A DNA stretch of 64,000 nt from Pollutiaquabacter aromativorans (GCA_049177215.1 CP185379.1:1612001-1676000); one strand, 5' to 3'; shown: positions 36,094 through 45,544, counted from the first letter of the stretch. Numbers and translations: made by a program. The notes: generated by a model not told the origin, from the sequence alone.

Positions 36094-36130
36094 AAATAGG
36101 CGAGACTCATAACCTGGTTCCCGCCTATTT
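36094..36130. terminator. Candidate bidirectional terminator
   Basis: AAATAGGCG and CGCCTATTT are inverted over a 19-nt loop between the convergent Kazal-type and Cas6-like genes. The stem is 9 bp with A/T flanks; no long T-run. Confidence 0.55.
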
Positions 36131-36148
36131 AGATCGAATGAATAATTC

Positions 36149-36958
36149 CTACTGTTCGGAGTCGCCCGAACCGAAATTCATGCTGGTATCTTCTTCTTCC
36201 GCCATACGTTGCGACAGGCCACCGACGACATCCACCATGCCATAACCCTGGTTGGTGTACATGCCGATGCCGCAATCCCAGACGAACTTTTGCACTTGCG
36301 GATGCGCGTGCAATGCGAACGGCAGCAGGTAACCGAAGATCGGCAAACTGTCGTTGTTCTTATAGATACGCGCGAACTTCTTGTGCGTATTCAGGATCTT
36401 CTGAATGTATCCCGGGTCCGGCGTGATCTCGAATTCGGCGAAGTCATGCAGTTGCTGCGGCGTGAATCCGGCCCGCTCCATGTTTTCCATCAGTACATCA
36501 TAGAAAGCATCGGAGAAGTCCTGCTCCCTGGGATCCAAAGGATCCGGAATGTTTCCCTCCGGGTCGCTCTCGAACGGTCCCTGCGGAACCATGGGCGAAA
36601 TACACACGTACTTCATCACCTGGTTGAAGTCAGGATCCGGGATGACCTCCGAGGCCTTGGGTACCAGGGTCAGTTTAGCGAACGACACGAGGCGTCGCTC
36701 AAATATCCGGCGCACCCATTCTTCCGCAAACTCTTTGTCGGGTGCGGATAGCACCAGCGAGACTTTGGAAGACAGGAACCGGATCTGTCCGTTCTGCACT
36801 TTCGATGTTCCCTTCAGGGAAGAGAAATTGTAGAAGGGCGAACTGATCGGCATTTCACGAATCACTTCATCCATGAAAGCGGAGATGATCTTTTGGTGGT
36901 GAAGCGGAACGGTACCACTGCTTCCATGCACCTTGAGAAAAGAGATCTTGATACGCAT
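36149..36958 (-). CDS. cas6: Orphan Cas6-family (RAMP) protein
   Basis: 269 aa from ATG 36958, the start of MRIKISFLKVHG; the upstream in-frame ATG at 37000 adds 14 non-conserved residues. It is a ferredoxin-fold RAMP protein: N-terminal strand plus PLHHQKIISAFMDEVI helix (residues 18-33), a middle VMKYVCISPMVP block (114-125) and the C-terminal glycine-rich loop CGIGMYTNQGYGMVDVV (229-245), the hallmark of Cas6. Active Cas6 enzymes cut CRISPR repeat RNA, often with a His around residue 40-50; between residues 22 and 70 here there is no His. No CRISPR array or other cas gene is visible. A 25-residue acidic tail follows the G-loop. Neighbours are unrelated. Confidence 0.75.
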   Translation of the reverse strand: MRIKISFLKVHGSSGTVPLHHQKIISAFMDEVIREMPISSPFYNFSSLKGTSKVQNGQIRFLSSKVSLVLSAPDKEFAEEWVRRIFERRLVSFAKLTLVPKASEVIPDPDFNQVMKYVCISPMVPQGPFESDPEGNIPDPLDPREQDFSDAFYDVLMENMERAGFTPQQLHDFAEFEITPDPGYIQKILNTHKKFARIYKNNDSLPIFGYLLPFALHAHPQVQKFVWDCGIGMYTNQGYGMVDVVGGLSQRMAEEEDTSMNFGSGDSEQ

Positions 36959-37142
36959 TGTATAGGTGGTAAAAAATTTCCCTTTAGAAAATCCGGACAA
37001 TTCCGGTGGAATGCAAATTTAACGTTTTTAAGCGGAAAATGGAAGAATTACACTGAATTCATCCCAGATTCTGCATCCTTAAACTACTGCCATCGGCATT
37101 TTGTTTCCGCGGTTGGTTGTTTTTCATCTGATAATGAAGGCT

Positions 37143-37763
37143 CTACTGACCGGCGGATGATCGAAAAAAGAGATGGGTAAAAGTCATCCACAGGATCCGG
37201 AGATAATGGCCAAAAGTCGGTTTGCGGATGAATTCCATATTCAAGCGGATCTTGTCCGGCAGGATGAATTCCCGGTAATGAGCTTCGGGATCTCCGGCCT
37301 TGCTGAGTCGTTCGTTTTCATCAGCATAGACGATGGAAGCTTTGTCGGTGATGCCCGGTCTTACGCGCAGCACTTCCCGTTGTTCCGCTGTGTACAGGGC
37401 GACATAGCGTTCAACTTCCGGACGGGGACCGACCAGACTCATGTCGCCGCGAAACACGTTCCACAATTGTGGCAATTCATCGAGTTTCCATTTTCGCAGA
37501 AACTTCCCCGCCGGGGTGATGCGCGGGTCATGCGAGCCAACCGTGATCAATCCTTTCTTGTCGGCATCGGGATACATCGTCCGGAACTTCAGTAACGTAA
37601 AAGGCACTGCGTCCTTCCCGATACGTTGCTGTCGGAAGATGATCGCGCCCCTGGAACCCAGCCGCACCCAAACCGACAGCAGGACCAGCAAGGGCGCCAG
37701 AACAACCAGACCTAAGCCGGAAAACAGGATGTCGGCAAACCGGATCAGGAAACGATGGAACAT
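37143..37763 (-). CDS. Priming sugar transferase (monotopic phosphoglycosyl transferase)
   Basis: A 206-aa bacterial sugar transferase (PF02397 type). A membrane-inserted N-terminal helix (FADILFSGLGLVVLAPLLVLL) is followed by GAIIFRQQRIGKDAVPFTLLKFRTM, DPRITPAGKFLRKWKLDELP with the catalytic Asp-Glu pair, and LVGPRPEVERYV. It moves a phospho-sugar onto undecaprenyl phosphate, the first committed step in building a repeat unit. It is the last gene of the long minus-strand polysaccharide operon. The short form lacks the N-terminal membrane bundle of WcaJ/WbaP. Confidence 0.92.
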   Translation of the reverse strand: MFHRFLIRFADILFSGLGLVVLAPLLVLLSVWVRLGSRGAIIFRQQRIGKDAVPFTLLKFRTMYPDADKKGLITVGSHDPRITPAGKFLRKWKLDELPQLWNVFRGDMSLVGPRPEVERYVALYTAEQREVLRVRPGITDKASIVYADENERLSKAGDPEAHYREFILPDKIRLNMEFIRKPTFGHYLRILWMTFTHLFFRSSAGQ

Positions 37764-37772
37764 ACCGGTTCC

Positions 37773-39131
37773 TCAATAAACATCCTTACTGATCCAATTA
37801 TAGATGTCATTCAACACCGTTTCAGAAAAGTTCGCGCTCTTATTGTATTCAGCCGGCTTGCTCTTCCCTTCGCCGGTGATGAAGAAGTGGTTGAGTTGAG
37901 GATACAATTTCATCGCGGTAGGCTTTCTCCCGTTCAGCTTCTCCTCCCAGAGCTTGTAGTCATCCGTCGTTACCTGATAATCCCGTCCACCCTGCATGAT
38001 GTACAAGGGTCCCTTCATTTCACGAAAGGCGGTGAACGCATCGTACCTGTTCAGATCGATCCAGTAACTGGCCGGCAACGATAGATGCGCCAGCGTATCT
38101 TTTGAATCCGCATGAAGTCCTTTGATGATACCGGCCTCGCGTTCCAGGCTGTCGAGCAGTTGCTGGTACTTTTCCTGCTTCCCATCCAGCGCAACGATGT
38201 ACTTCGCCTGATCCACGAACAGCTCTTCCAGTCGGCGGGCATTCGGACACAAGGCAATATATCCGGCCGACTTCTTTCGCATTCCGGAAGCAATCCTCGG
38301 CAGCAGATGCGCCCCCAGACTGTGTCCTAAGACATACACCCTGTCGGGATTGATCAGGGAATCCCGTTGCAGCCACTCGGCAGCGGCGACGGCGTCCTGT
38401 ATGGTTTCTTCCTCGACTGTGTAATCGGAACGGCTGGTAAACTTATCCCGGTAGATTCGGGTGCGTTTCTCGTACCGCAATACGGCAACACCTTTGGTCG
38501 CCAAACCCAAGGCCAGGTCTTTGAAAATTTTCGTGCCCCCCACTGACTCGTCACGATCATTGGGTCCTGAACCGTGCACCAGCACCACGGCTGCAAAAAA
38601 TTTTCCTTTGCTCGGATACGTCAGTGTTCCGGGCAACCTGTACGGTCCGTTTTCAATGATAACCGACCGCTCCGAGACCTTTGTGCTGTCATAGTAAGCA
38701 GGCAGTTTGTATCGCTCCTTTGAATCGGCAGGGAGGAAGAAAAGACCTTTGACTTTCCCGTTTCCGCCAAAAACCAACTTGAAGTCGATCGATTTCTCAC
38801 CGAAGAGACAGCGCTGAATGACCATGGTATAGCCAGGTTGCTGCTCATCGGTCGTGGATTGCACTTCGCGGAAAGGACCCGCGTTCCGTAGCATGTTGTT
38901 CCACACCGAGGACAACTTAGCGGTGTCCAGTTTCGCGGCGGCGGAACTGTCGAGTTGATCGATCACTTTGCCATACTCTCCCGCTTTCATCCATTCCAGG
39001 ATCTGCTTAGCCCGGACGCGATCGCCCGGTTTCGGGGGCTGGGCGCTGATGTGGAGGCTGAGCAGGAGCCAGAAGAAGACTGATGCTACAGAAATGGAGC
39101 GAATCCATGACTTGATGTGACTTGCGGTCAT
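37773..39131 (-). CDS. Exported alpha/beta hydrolase with N-terminal DUF3887-like domain
   Basis: 452 aa with an uncleaved or cleaved signal segment (SVASVFFWLLLSLHISAQ). Residues about 35-130 form a DUF3887-like domain; the hydrolase domain starts near 150 with VHGSGPNDRDE (oxyanion-hole region, 185-195), the nucleophile elbow GHSLG at 269-273 (Ser271), and the late DYQVTTDDYKLWEEKL and QLNHFFITGEGKS stretches that carry the Asp and His. It is likely periplasmic and an esterase or dipeptidyl-peptidase-like enzyme. Its place inside the polysaccharide operon (9 nt before the sugar transferase) hints at a deacylase, but this is inference. Confidence 0.85.
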   Translation of the reverse strand: MTASHIKSWIRSISVASVFFWLLLSLHISAQPPKPGDRVRAKQILEWMKAGEYGKVIDQLDSSAAAKLDTAKLSSVWNNMLRNAGPFREVQSTTDEQQPGYTMVIQRCLFGEKSIDFKLVFGGNGKVKGLFFLPADSKERYKLPAYYDSTKVSERSVIIENGPYRLPGTLTYPSKGKFFAAVVLVHGSGPNDRDESVGGTKIFKDLALGLATKGVAVLRYEKRTRIYRDKFTSRSDYTVEEETIQDAVAAAEWLQRDSLINPDRVYVLGHSLGAHLLPRIASGMRKKSAGYIALCPNARRLEELFVDQAKYIVALDGKQEKYQQLLDSLEREAGIIKGLHADSKDTLAHLSLPASYWIDLNRYDAFTAFREMKGPLYIMQGGRDYQVTTDDYKLWEEKLNGRKPTAMKLYPQLNHFFITGEGKSKPAEYNKSANFSETVLNDIYNWISKDVY

Positions 39132-39143
39132 AGTCGGGTGATA

Positions 39144-40376
39144 TCAGGTTTTAGGTAGTACTGCCAGGTCGAGTTCGGCCGTAACGGCTCTGGCGACAAC
39201 CTCGACCACAGTCGAGCGTTGTTCATCCGTAAGATCATAGAAGACGGGAAGCGAGATTTCCCGCTCATAGTTCCGAAAGGTATTCGGATAATTCCGGATA
39301 TCGTATCCCATCCCCCGGTAGAAACTCATCATTGGAACCGGGATGAAATGCACGTTAACGGAAACATCCTCCTGGGCGATGCGCTGGATGATCCGGTCGC
39401 GGGTCGCTTCATCGATTCCACGAATTCGAAGGGGAAACAAGTGATAGGACGATTCGCAATCCGGGTCAGCTTGCAGGGGCAGCTCCGCCCAGGAATAAAC
39501 TCCCAGTTCGCGCCGATATGCCTCGCAAATCGCTTTCCGTTTGGGAAGCGTTTCGCGGTCGTACCGGGCCAACTCCACGAGACCGATCGCAGCAAGCAGA
39601 TCGGTCATGTTCATTTTATAACCGGCTTCGACAATGTCGTATCGCCAGTTGCCCTTCTGCATTTTCGCCAGCGCATCTTTGTTTTGTCCGTGCAGGGACT
39701 TGACACAAAGTTCCTGGTAGATGGCCGCATTGTCGAATCCCACAGGAAGATTCAGTGCAACCGCTCCCCCCTCTGCCGTCGTGAGATTCTTCACCGCATG
39801 AAAGGAGAAGACCGAGCAATCCGTGAGAGACCCGGCTCGCTGTCCGTGATACCAAGCACCAAGTGAATGAGCGGAATCCGATAAGACGAGTATTCTTCCG
39901 AGTGTCGCTTGCACGTTTGAGTTCGGCCTGAACTTCGCGCGAACATCGGGTTGCCGAACAAGCTCGTTCAGCGCGCGGTAATCGCACGGCCATCCGCCGA
40001 AATCGACTGGCATGATCACTTTGGTCCGCTCGTTGATCGCGACTGCCACCGCCTCCGGGTCCATATTGAAATCATCGCGCACATCGGTAAAGACCGGTGT
40101 CGCTCCGCAGTGTACGACCACATTGGCAGTGGCACTATAGGTATAAGCAGGAAGAATGACTTCATCGCCAGGACCGACGCCGAACCAACGGAGCATCAAT
40201 TCCAGGCCGGCCGTGGCAGAATTCAAACAGAGCACAGCCGGCACTTTGCAATAAGCGGCCAGCTCCTGCTCAAAACGTTTCGTGCGGGGGCCGGTTGTTA
40301 TCCAGCCTGACCGCAGCGCAGCCACGACTTCATCAACGATCGCCTGGTCGATCCGGGGTGGTGAAAAGGGTATCAT
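39144..40376 (-). CDS. DegT/DnrJ/EryC1/StrS family PLP aminotransferase
   Basis: 410 aa from ATG 40376, which overlaps the wecB stop by 4 nt (ATGA), so translation is coupled. An upstream in-frame start at 40529 would overlap wecB by 157 nt and is rejected. PLP Lys196 lies in FSFHAVKNLTTAEGG; the substrate entry is SGWITTGPRTKRFEQELA and the PLP-Asp region is VLSDSAHSLGAWY. It transaminates a UDP-4-keto-6-deoxy-sugar to a 4-amino sugar, a common step before an N-acetyl-amino sugar. The matching dehydratase is not in the window. Confidence 0.92.
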   Translation of the reverse strand: MIPFSPPRIDQAIVDEVVAALRSGWITTGPRTKRFEQELAAYCKVPAVLCLNSATAGLELMLRWFGVGPGDEVILPAYTYSATANVVVHCGATPVFTDVRDDFNMDPEAVAVAINERTKVIMPVDFGGWPCDYRALNELVRQPDVRAKFRPNSNVQATLGRILVLSDSAHSLGAWYHGQRAGSLTDCSVFSFHAVKNLTTAEGGAVALNLPVGFDNAAIYQELCVKSLHGQNKDALAKMQKGNWRYDIVEAGYKMNMTDLLAAIGLVELARYDRETLPKRKAICEAYRRELGVYSWAELPLQADPDCESSYHLFPLRIRGIDEATRDRIIQRIAQEDVSVNVHFIPVPMMSFYRGMGYDIRNYPNTFRNYEREISLPVFYDLTDEQRSTVVEVVARAVTAELDLAVLPKT

Positions 40377-41485
40377 GCAAGGTTGGCGGGTTGATCTTTT
40401 CTGACGGAATGAATGGAAGGCTTGATCAACTGAGCCGCGATCAGATCGGCAGCATGACCATCCCCATAAAAATGATGCCGGAACTCCGGCGGATTGTCCA
40501 ACATCCAGAACACATGATTGACGATCCATTGCGGATCGGTGCCAACCACTTTATTGTAACCATGTTCGACCAGTTCGATCCATTCGGTTTCCGGCCGAAG
40601 TGTCACACAAGGCTTCTTACTGAAGAACGCTTCTTTCTGCAACCCTCCTGAATCCGTCATGACCAAAGCGCAACGATCCAATAACACGAGCATTTGCAGA
40701 TAAGATGCAGGTTCCGTTAAGATGGCGGAAGTCTTGATGCCCAGTGCTCCGATACGCTCGCGGGTACGCGGATGAAGCGGAAGCACTACCGGGATGCGCT
40801 GATGCACACGCTCGATCGCTTCAAACACTTCCCGCAGTCTGCCCGGGTGCTCGGTAGTCGCTTCCCGGTGAACCGTACACAAGACAAAGTCCCCCTGCGG
40901 CATCTGTTGGGGCCAGGAAATACGTTCCTGCGCGATCGGCTGGAAATGCCGGAACGCGTCCAACATCACATCGCCGGAATGGATCAATTGCACCGGAAGA
41001 TTATCGTAGCCTTCGCGGATCAGGTTCTGTCGCGCATGGTCGGAGGAGGTAAATAACCATTCCGACAAACGGTCGGCAACAACCCGGTTGGCTTCCTCCG
41101 GTACGTGAAGATTGTTACAACGCATGCCGGCTTCCACGTGGGCGATCCGGATACCCAGTTTGACGGCGGCAACCGCACCAGCCAGGGTACTGTTCGTATC
41201 ACCATACACGATGAGCGCATCCGGGCGTTCCTGTTGAAATACCTGCTCCAGCGACTCGATCATTCTGCCGGTCATTGCTCCGTGTGAAAGTCGATTGATC
41301 CCGAGGTTATGGGCTATGACCGGAAACTCCAATTCCTTCAGGATATCATCCGACATGGAGGCGTCGTAATGTTGCCCGGTATGAACAATGATCTCCTCCA
41401 CTCCACGTTGCCGACGCAGCGCGCGGCTCAGCATGGCGGCTTTAATGAACTGGGGACGGGCGCCTACCAGGTTGATGATCTTCAT
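40373..41485 (-). CDS. wecB: UDP-N-acetylglucosamine 2-epimerase (non-hydrolysing)
   Basis: A 370-aa GT-B-fold epimerase, the usual length. Landmarks: IINLVGARPQFIKAAMLSRA at the N-terminus, VHTGQHYDASMSDD, YGDTNSTLAGAVAA, HVEAGMRC and the C-terminal LVMTDSGGLQKEAFF, in which the Asp/Ser-Gly-Gly region binds UDP. It interconverts UDP-GlcNAc and UDP-ManNAc. It stands between the O-antigen ligase gene, whose 3' end overlaps it by 44 nt, and the aminotransferase. UDP-ManNAc would feed the polysaccharide made by this operon. Confidence 0.93.
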   Translation of the reverse strand: MKIINLVGARPQFIKAAMLSRALRRQRGVEEIIVHTGQHYDASMSDDILKELEFPVIAHNLGINRLSHGAMTGRMIESLEQVFQQERPDALIVYGDTNSTLAGAVAAVKLGIRIAHVEAGMRCNNLHVPEEANRVVADRLSEWLFTSSDHARQNLIREGYDNLPVQLIHSGDVMLDAFRHFQPIAQERISWPQQMPQGDFVLCTVHREATTEHPGRLREVFEAIERVHQRIPVVLPLHPRTRERIGALGIKTSAILTEPASYLQMLVLLDRCALVMTDSGGLQKEAFFSKKPCVTLRPETEWIELVEHGYNKVVGTDPQWIVNHVFWMLDNPPEFRHHFYGDGHAADLIAAQLIKPSIHSVRKDQPANLA

Positions 41486-42764
41486 ACGAACCTTCAGGAG
41501 ATTGGAGGTTCAAAAATACGGAATAAAAAAGCGCCCAAAAGACCACGCCAGCCTGTATTTCAAGCATGCTTTCCACCAGGAAATTGAAGAAGGTCAGTAG
41601 CAGAAATCCGGCAAAGAGGGGATCCCTTCGAAACCGCCAGGTTGCACCTGCCAGCATGGCCAATAGCAGCAAAACACCGGAAAGGCCAAGCGCAACCCAT
41701 GATTGCAAGAACTGGTTGTGCGCATTGAGTTTCTTCTCGACCGCGGAGATCAGGCCTCGTTCCGCATATCGCTTCAGCAGCACATCTTTTACGTCGCCGG
41801 TTCCATAGCCGGTCACCGGAGCTTCCTGAATCAGTGACCAAGCAGCCGACCAAACATGCAATCGCGCCGAGGTCGATCGTCCGTCGCTTCCGGAAATCGT
41901 ATCCTGGGAGAGGTTCTGCTGCATGGCCATTACCCGATTCTCCTCCGGCGGGATGACTTTCCATATTGCGAGTCCGAAAATGAGGATATGTAACAAGGAC
42001 ACAACGAAGAGACGGAACGATTTGGTCTTAAGACCAGTTACCAGGGCTCCCAACGCGGTCACAAAAAACCATCCTGCAAATCCAGCCTTACTGTTACAGA
42101 GGAAGACCAGGAGTGAGAGCATGAGCAGCAGACTTCTTCGCAAGGCGCCTTTCAAGATCGGATCCGCACGGTTCAGCCAGAGTAGCAAGACGGCCGTGTC
42201 GGCATACCAGGCGAAATACGAAGGATGCAGGAACCGACTGAAATCCTGATAAAAAAATCCATGCAGCGACCCGGTGGCACTCCAGGTACGGATTGCAGGA
42301 AGGAGACAAGCGACGAATGCCAAGAGCAGCCCGGCAAGAAAGGCGCGTACGAATCGTTGCCAATCCTGCGCTGATAACCTGCCGTGCATCATCACACAAA
42401 TCGGCAGAATCAACAGCCCCGATTTTACCTGGATGTCAAAGAGCCCGAACGAGCGATTGTCGGAGTAAGCCATGCCCACTACATGCAACACCAGAAAGGC
42501 GACTGGCAGTAAGTACCACAACCGAAATTCCTTTATCCACGGCTGAGCATTGCTATTCAAAATCGTCGTTAACAGGACAATCACCATCGCGACCGTGACG
42601 GCGCCATGTCCGAACGGCAGGGTCAGCGCCAGCAACGGCAAAGCCCAGAGTTTCAGCCGGCGCCAGGGAGCGTTGGGTATAGGCTGTACCGTCGGTGTAT
42701 CCTGTTTCATATTGCTGAATGTGGGGCTATCAACGACTGATTCCCGGATCGTGTACTTTTCCAT
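41442..42764 (-). CDS. O-antigen ligase / polymerase family membrane protein
   Basis: A 440-aa protein with 10 or more hydrophobic helices and the large periplasmic loop of the Wzy_C/WaaL family between about residues 250 and 340 (around SGSDGRSTSARLHVWSAAW and VTGYGTGDVKDVLLKRY; H-x-N-x-FLQ appears as LNAHNQFLQSWVALG). Either Met1 at 42764 or Met19 at 42710 could be the start. It transfers or polymerises lipid-linked glycan in the periplasm. Its 3' end overlaps wecB by 44 nt and its 5' end overlaps the preceding GT2 gene by 35 nt if Met1 is used. Confidence 0.85.
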   Translation of the reverse strand: MEKYTIRESVVDSPTFSNMKQDTPTVQPIPNAPWRRLKLWALPLLALTLPFGHGAVTVAMVIVLLTTILNSNAQPWIKEFRLWYLLPVAFLVLHVVGMAYSDNRSFGLFDIQVKSGLLILPICVMMHGRLSAQDWQRFVRAFLAGLLLAFVACLLPAIRTWSATGSLHGFFYQDFSRFLHPSYFAWYADTAVLLLWLNRADPILKGALRRSLLLMLSLLVFLCNSKAGFAGWFFVTALGALVTGLKTKSFRLFVVSLLHILIFGLAIWKVIPPEENRVMAMQQNLSQDTISGSDGRSTSARLHVWSAAWSLIQEAPVTGYGTGDVKDVLLKRYAERGLISAVEKKLNAHNQFLQSWVALGLSGVLLLLAMLAGATWRFRRDPLFAGFLLLTFFNFLVESMLEIQAGVVFWALFYSVFLNLQSPEGSYEDHQPGRRPSPVH

Positions 42765-43767
42765 GTTGATTTTTCCGGAAGATCAGGAATCGTATGATAC
42801 CGATCCAATACCCTATTCCATAGCTCAGGTGAATGGTTGGGAAGACCCGAATGAGCGCCCCCAGCAAATAGCCGTTCCCATTTGAGAGCCGAAGGGAAAA
42901 ATAAACGACCATCATTAAGTAAGCCATTAATCCTCCCAGCCAGCACAACCCGATCATTGGAATCCAGTATGCGATCGCGGGAGGCAACATGATTCCGGCC
43001 ACCAGCAATGGAGGAAAGAGCTGACGGACAGTCGCCGGTTTTCCGAGTTTCCGGTTGACAAGCGGTTTGAATAAACCGTACTGGTAGAACATCCGGCGGA
43101 TCTTGGACAGACGTTCACGGGCGAAATACCGGATCTTAAGGTCCGGCAGTAAAAGTATCTTACCTCCGGAACGGATGATTCTTCCATTGAATTCATCGTC
43201 CTGATTTCGGACCAACTCCTCGTCAAACAATCCGATCTCCTCAAAAAGCGGTCGCGGAAAACAACCGAACGGGACGGTATCTACCAGTCGCGGAGTGCCG
43301 CCACCCAGCCGATAGTCGGCATTTCCGATCCCGAATCGGTGCGCTGAAGCAAGCGCGATGGCCTCGGCCATTGGCGTATCCGATCCTGGTTCCGTTACCC
43401 ATACACCGCCGACATTTTGAACCCGGTTTTCGAGCAGGGCCCTGACCAACCGGCTCACGTAGTCGTTCGGGTAGATCGCGTGCGCATCCATGCGCAGGAT
43501 CACTTCGCCCCTGCTCCGCCGTATACAGGCATTAAGCGCGTGTGGCACTACGCGTGCAGGATTATCCAGCAGATGAATGAAGGGATAGCGTCGTGCAAAT
43601 CCTTCCACCTGCTGTCGGGTATCGTCTTCACTCCTGCCGTCGGCGATGAGTACTTCCAGGTGCGAAGCCGGATAATCCTGGGAAAGGATATTCTCCAGCA
43701 CTTTTCCGATGAAGCGGCCTTCGTTCCTGCACGGAATGATGATGCTGACAAAGGGTGTCTTATCCAC
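42730..43767 (-). CDS. Glycosyltransferase family 2, membrane-associated
   Basis: A 345-aa GT-A protein: VSIIIPCRNEGRFIGKVLEN, ILIADGRSEDDT-like strand, AHALNACIRRSRGEVILRMDAHA with the D-x-D equivalent (MDAHA), FDEELVRNQDDEFNGRI and then three C-terminal hydrophobic helices (LVAGIMLPPAIAYWIPMIG, GLMAYLMMVVYFSL). The tail suggests attachment to the inner membrane near the flippase. It overlaps the upstream GT2 gene by 8 nt. Confidence 0.88.
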   Translation of the reverse strand: MDKTPFVSIIIPCRNEGRFIGKVLENILSQDYPASHLEVLIADGRSEDDTRQQVEGFARRYPFIHLLDNPARVVPHALNACIRRSRGEVILRMDAHAIYPNDYVSRLVRALLENRVQNVGGVWVTEPGSDTPMAEAIALASAHRFGIGNADYRLGGGTPRLVDTVPFGCFPRPLFEEIGLFDEELVRNQDDEFNGRIIRSGGKILLLPDLKIRYFARERLSKIRRMFYQYGLFKPLVNRKLGKPATVRQLFPPLLVAGIMLPPAIAYWIPMIGLCWLGGLMAYLMMVVYFSLRLSNGNGYLLGALIRVFPTIHLSYGIGYWIGIIRFLIFRKNQHGKVHDPGISR

Positions 43768-44575
43768 GGTATACCTCCCGGATCAGGTAGTCGGTGCTTT
43801 CCTTCATGTACTTCACCATTCCCGGTGACTTGAAACGACCGGTGGAAGCGTGTTCCCGGTGTTCGAGCGTCAATTCCGGGATATAACGACATTCACCCTG
43901 AATGGATTTCACCTGCTCTGCAACGTACAATTCTTCACCGAAAAGGAAGCCTTTAAAATCCAGGCTTCCGCCTTTCTCAAAATACCGGCGGTGAAACGCT
44001 AAAAAAGTACCGTGAAGAGCATAAACGCTCCTGGGCTCCTTGCTGGTGTTTCGGGATGATCTAAAGGCCCGCTTTATATAAGCCAGACACTGATACATTA
44101 AGTAGCCAGGATAAAAGCTGTAAACCCGGCGAAGAAAGCGTAAGCGGGATACCGGATAGGGCTGTTCGCTAAAAGGGTTTTGATGAAACTTGCTCAACGT
44201 TGAGAAAACAGCAGGAGCCGCTACATCTGCTCCTGCTGCCTTTTGGAAAAACATGTCGAAAAAATCGGGGCGAGTGAATGCCACATCGGAATTCATTACG
44301 ATAAGCCATGCCGGCTGCACCGTACGTATCGCGAGATAGCGTTCCAAACCGAAACGCACGCCTCCGAGATAACCGAGATTCCGGGGTGCAAAAAAGATCA
44401 ACACTTCAGGGAACTCCAAACCCAAGGACTCAAGTACCGCCGGGTTTACCGTGGCATTTACAACAATCAAGACCTCTACGCCTGCTGATTGAAACCTGCT
44501 TCGGTTGAGGCGACAGAAATCCGCCACTTCATGTTCATTCTTATAACAAACCAATATCAACAACGCTCTGGTCAT
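43760..44575 (-). CDS. Glycosyltransferase family 2 protein
   Basis: A 271-aa GT-A protein of the rhamnosyltransferase-like WcaA/WbbL type. ALLILVCYKNEHEVADFC opens the fold, PRNLGYLGGVRFGLER is the usual NxGGxxG-like loop and LIVMNSDVAFTRPDFF holds the metal-binding aspartate (NSDV). ALHGTFLAFHRRYFEKGGSL and FLFGEELYVAEQVK fit the C-terminal acceptor part. It sits 9 nt after the RgpF-like gene. Confidence 0.85.
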   Translation of the reverse strand: MTRALLILVCYKNEHEVADFCRLNRSRFQSAGVEVLIVVNATVNPAVLESLGLEFPEVLIFFAPRNLGYLGGVRFGLERYLAIRTVQPAWLIVMNSDVAFTRPDFFDMFFQKAAGADVAAPAVFSTLSKFHQNPFSEQPYPVSRLRFLRRVYSFYPGYLMYQCLAYIKRAFRSSRNTSKEPRSVYALHGTFLAFHRRYFEKGGSLDFKGFLFGEELYVAEQVKSIQGECRYIPELTLEHREHASTGRFKSPGMVKYMKESTDYLIREVYRG

Positions 44576-44584
44576 TCCCGTGTG

Positions 44585-45544
44585 TTACTGGTGAACCTTT
44601 TCGGTTGTCGAAACAATCGGTCTCGGCTTCCACTTTCTATAAACTCGAGTAATGGCTTGCAGGAAAAAGCGCGACCCGGGGATCCGAAGAAACGCACTCC
44701 ATAGCAATTGAGCAAATCTGAACCAGAAAACATCCCGACGGTGCTTTCTGGGAGCGTCGTTCATTACCTGATCAAAATCGATCGTTTCAGTTCCGGCATA
44801 CTTCTTCCTGACTAGTTCAATATACCGCTTGGGGTCATAGTGAAATCCCATACGAAGCAGCCAATAATATTCCAATCCCCGGTAATTCCTAAACAAGATC
44901 TTCTTCTTGATCATGGGAAGTCCATGTTCCAACAATTCCGGCAAGAGGGCAAAACTCGGATTCTCCGGGTAATCGATGCCTTTCTCATTGTATAAACCTT
45001 GAATCTGAACCCCCGCTCGTTGCATGAAGGCCGGCATGCCCAGTTCATAGGTCCAAATCACAGACCGGTAATCGGCAACAATACCCTTTTCCAAAAAGTA
45101 ACGGAACAGTAGCGGTATTGCATTCCCGCGGATCACGAGAAAGTACGATTGAATGTGTGGACTAAAGCGATTGCTCGCTACCATGCCGATGTATCCGGCA
45201 GCCGACACTCGAATACGCCTCATTTCATCATCCAGCCGCCGGAAAAGAATGCAACTGTCATTCACGAGCGCAATCTCCCCATAGCGATTCGCATCCAACT
45301 GTGCCAGCGCTTTATACCACATGCCGAAATCGTATCCTTCATTTTTTACCTGCTTCAGCTCAATGGATCGTTGCTTTAGCCAGACAACTGCATCCTGACT
45401 CAGTTCGGTTGCCGTCGTCAGCAATACCGTCTGGTCAAAATGCCTGGTCAGTTCCTCGAGGTAGTAGGTAATATAGAAGGGAAGCCCGCTTCCGGCGAAG
45501 TGAGCGCTGAAAAGGACAATGGATGGCTTATGGTCGATCGACAT
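44585..45544 (-). CDS. RgpF-like rhamnan synthesis family protein
   Basis: A 319-aa protein with IVLFSAHFAGSGLPFYITYYL and KNEGYDFGMWYKALAQLD, the second being the typical block of RgpF (PF05045), then LVNDSCILFRRLDDEM, GMVASNRFSPHIQSYFL. RgpF proteins are needed for side-chain or backbone extension of rhamnose-containing polysaccharides and are thought to be glycosyltransferases; no rhamnose biosynthesis gene (rmlA-D) is visible in the window, so I call the family only. The start overlaps the preceding gene by 17 nt. Confidence 0.8.
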   Translation of the reverse strand: MSIDHKPSIVLFSAHFAGSGLPFYITYYLEELTRHFDQTVLLTTATELSQDAVVWLKQRSIELKQVKNEGYDFGMWYKALAQLDANRYGEIALVNDSCILFRRLDDEMRRIRVSAAGYIGMVASNRFSPHIQSYFLVIRGNAIPLLFRYFLEKGIVADYRSVIWTYELGMPAFMQRAGVQIQGLYNEKGIDYPENPSFALLPELLEHGLPMIKKKILFRNYRGLEYYWLLRMGFHYDPKRYIELVRKKYAGTETIDFDQVMNDAPRKHRRDVFWFRFAQLLWSAFLRIPGSRFFLQAITRVYRKWKPRPIVSTTEKVHQ

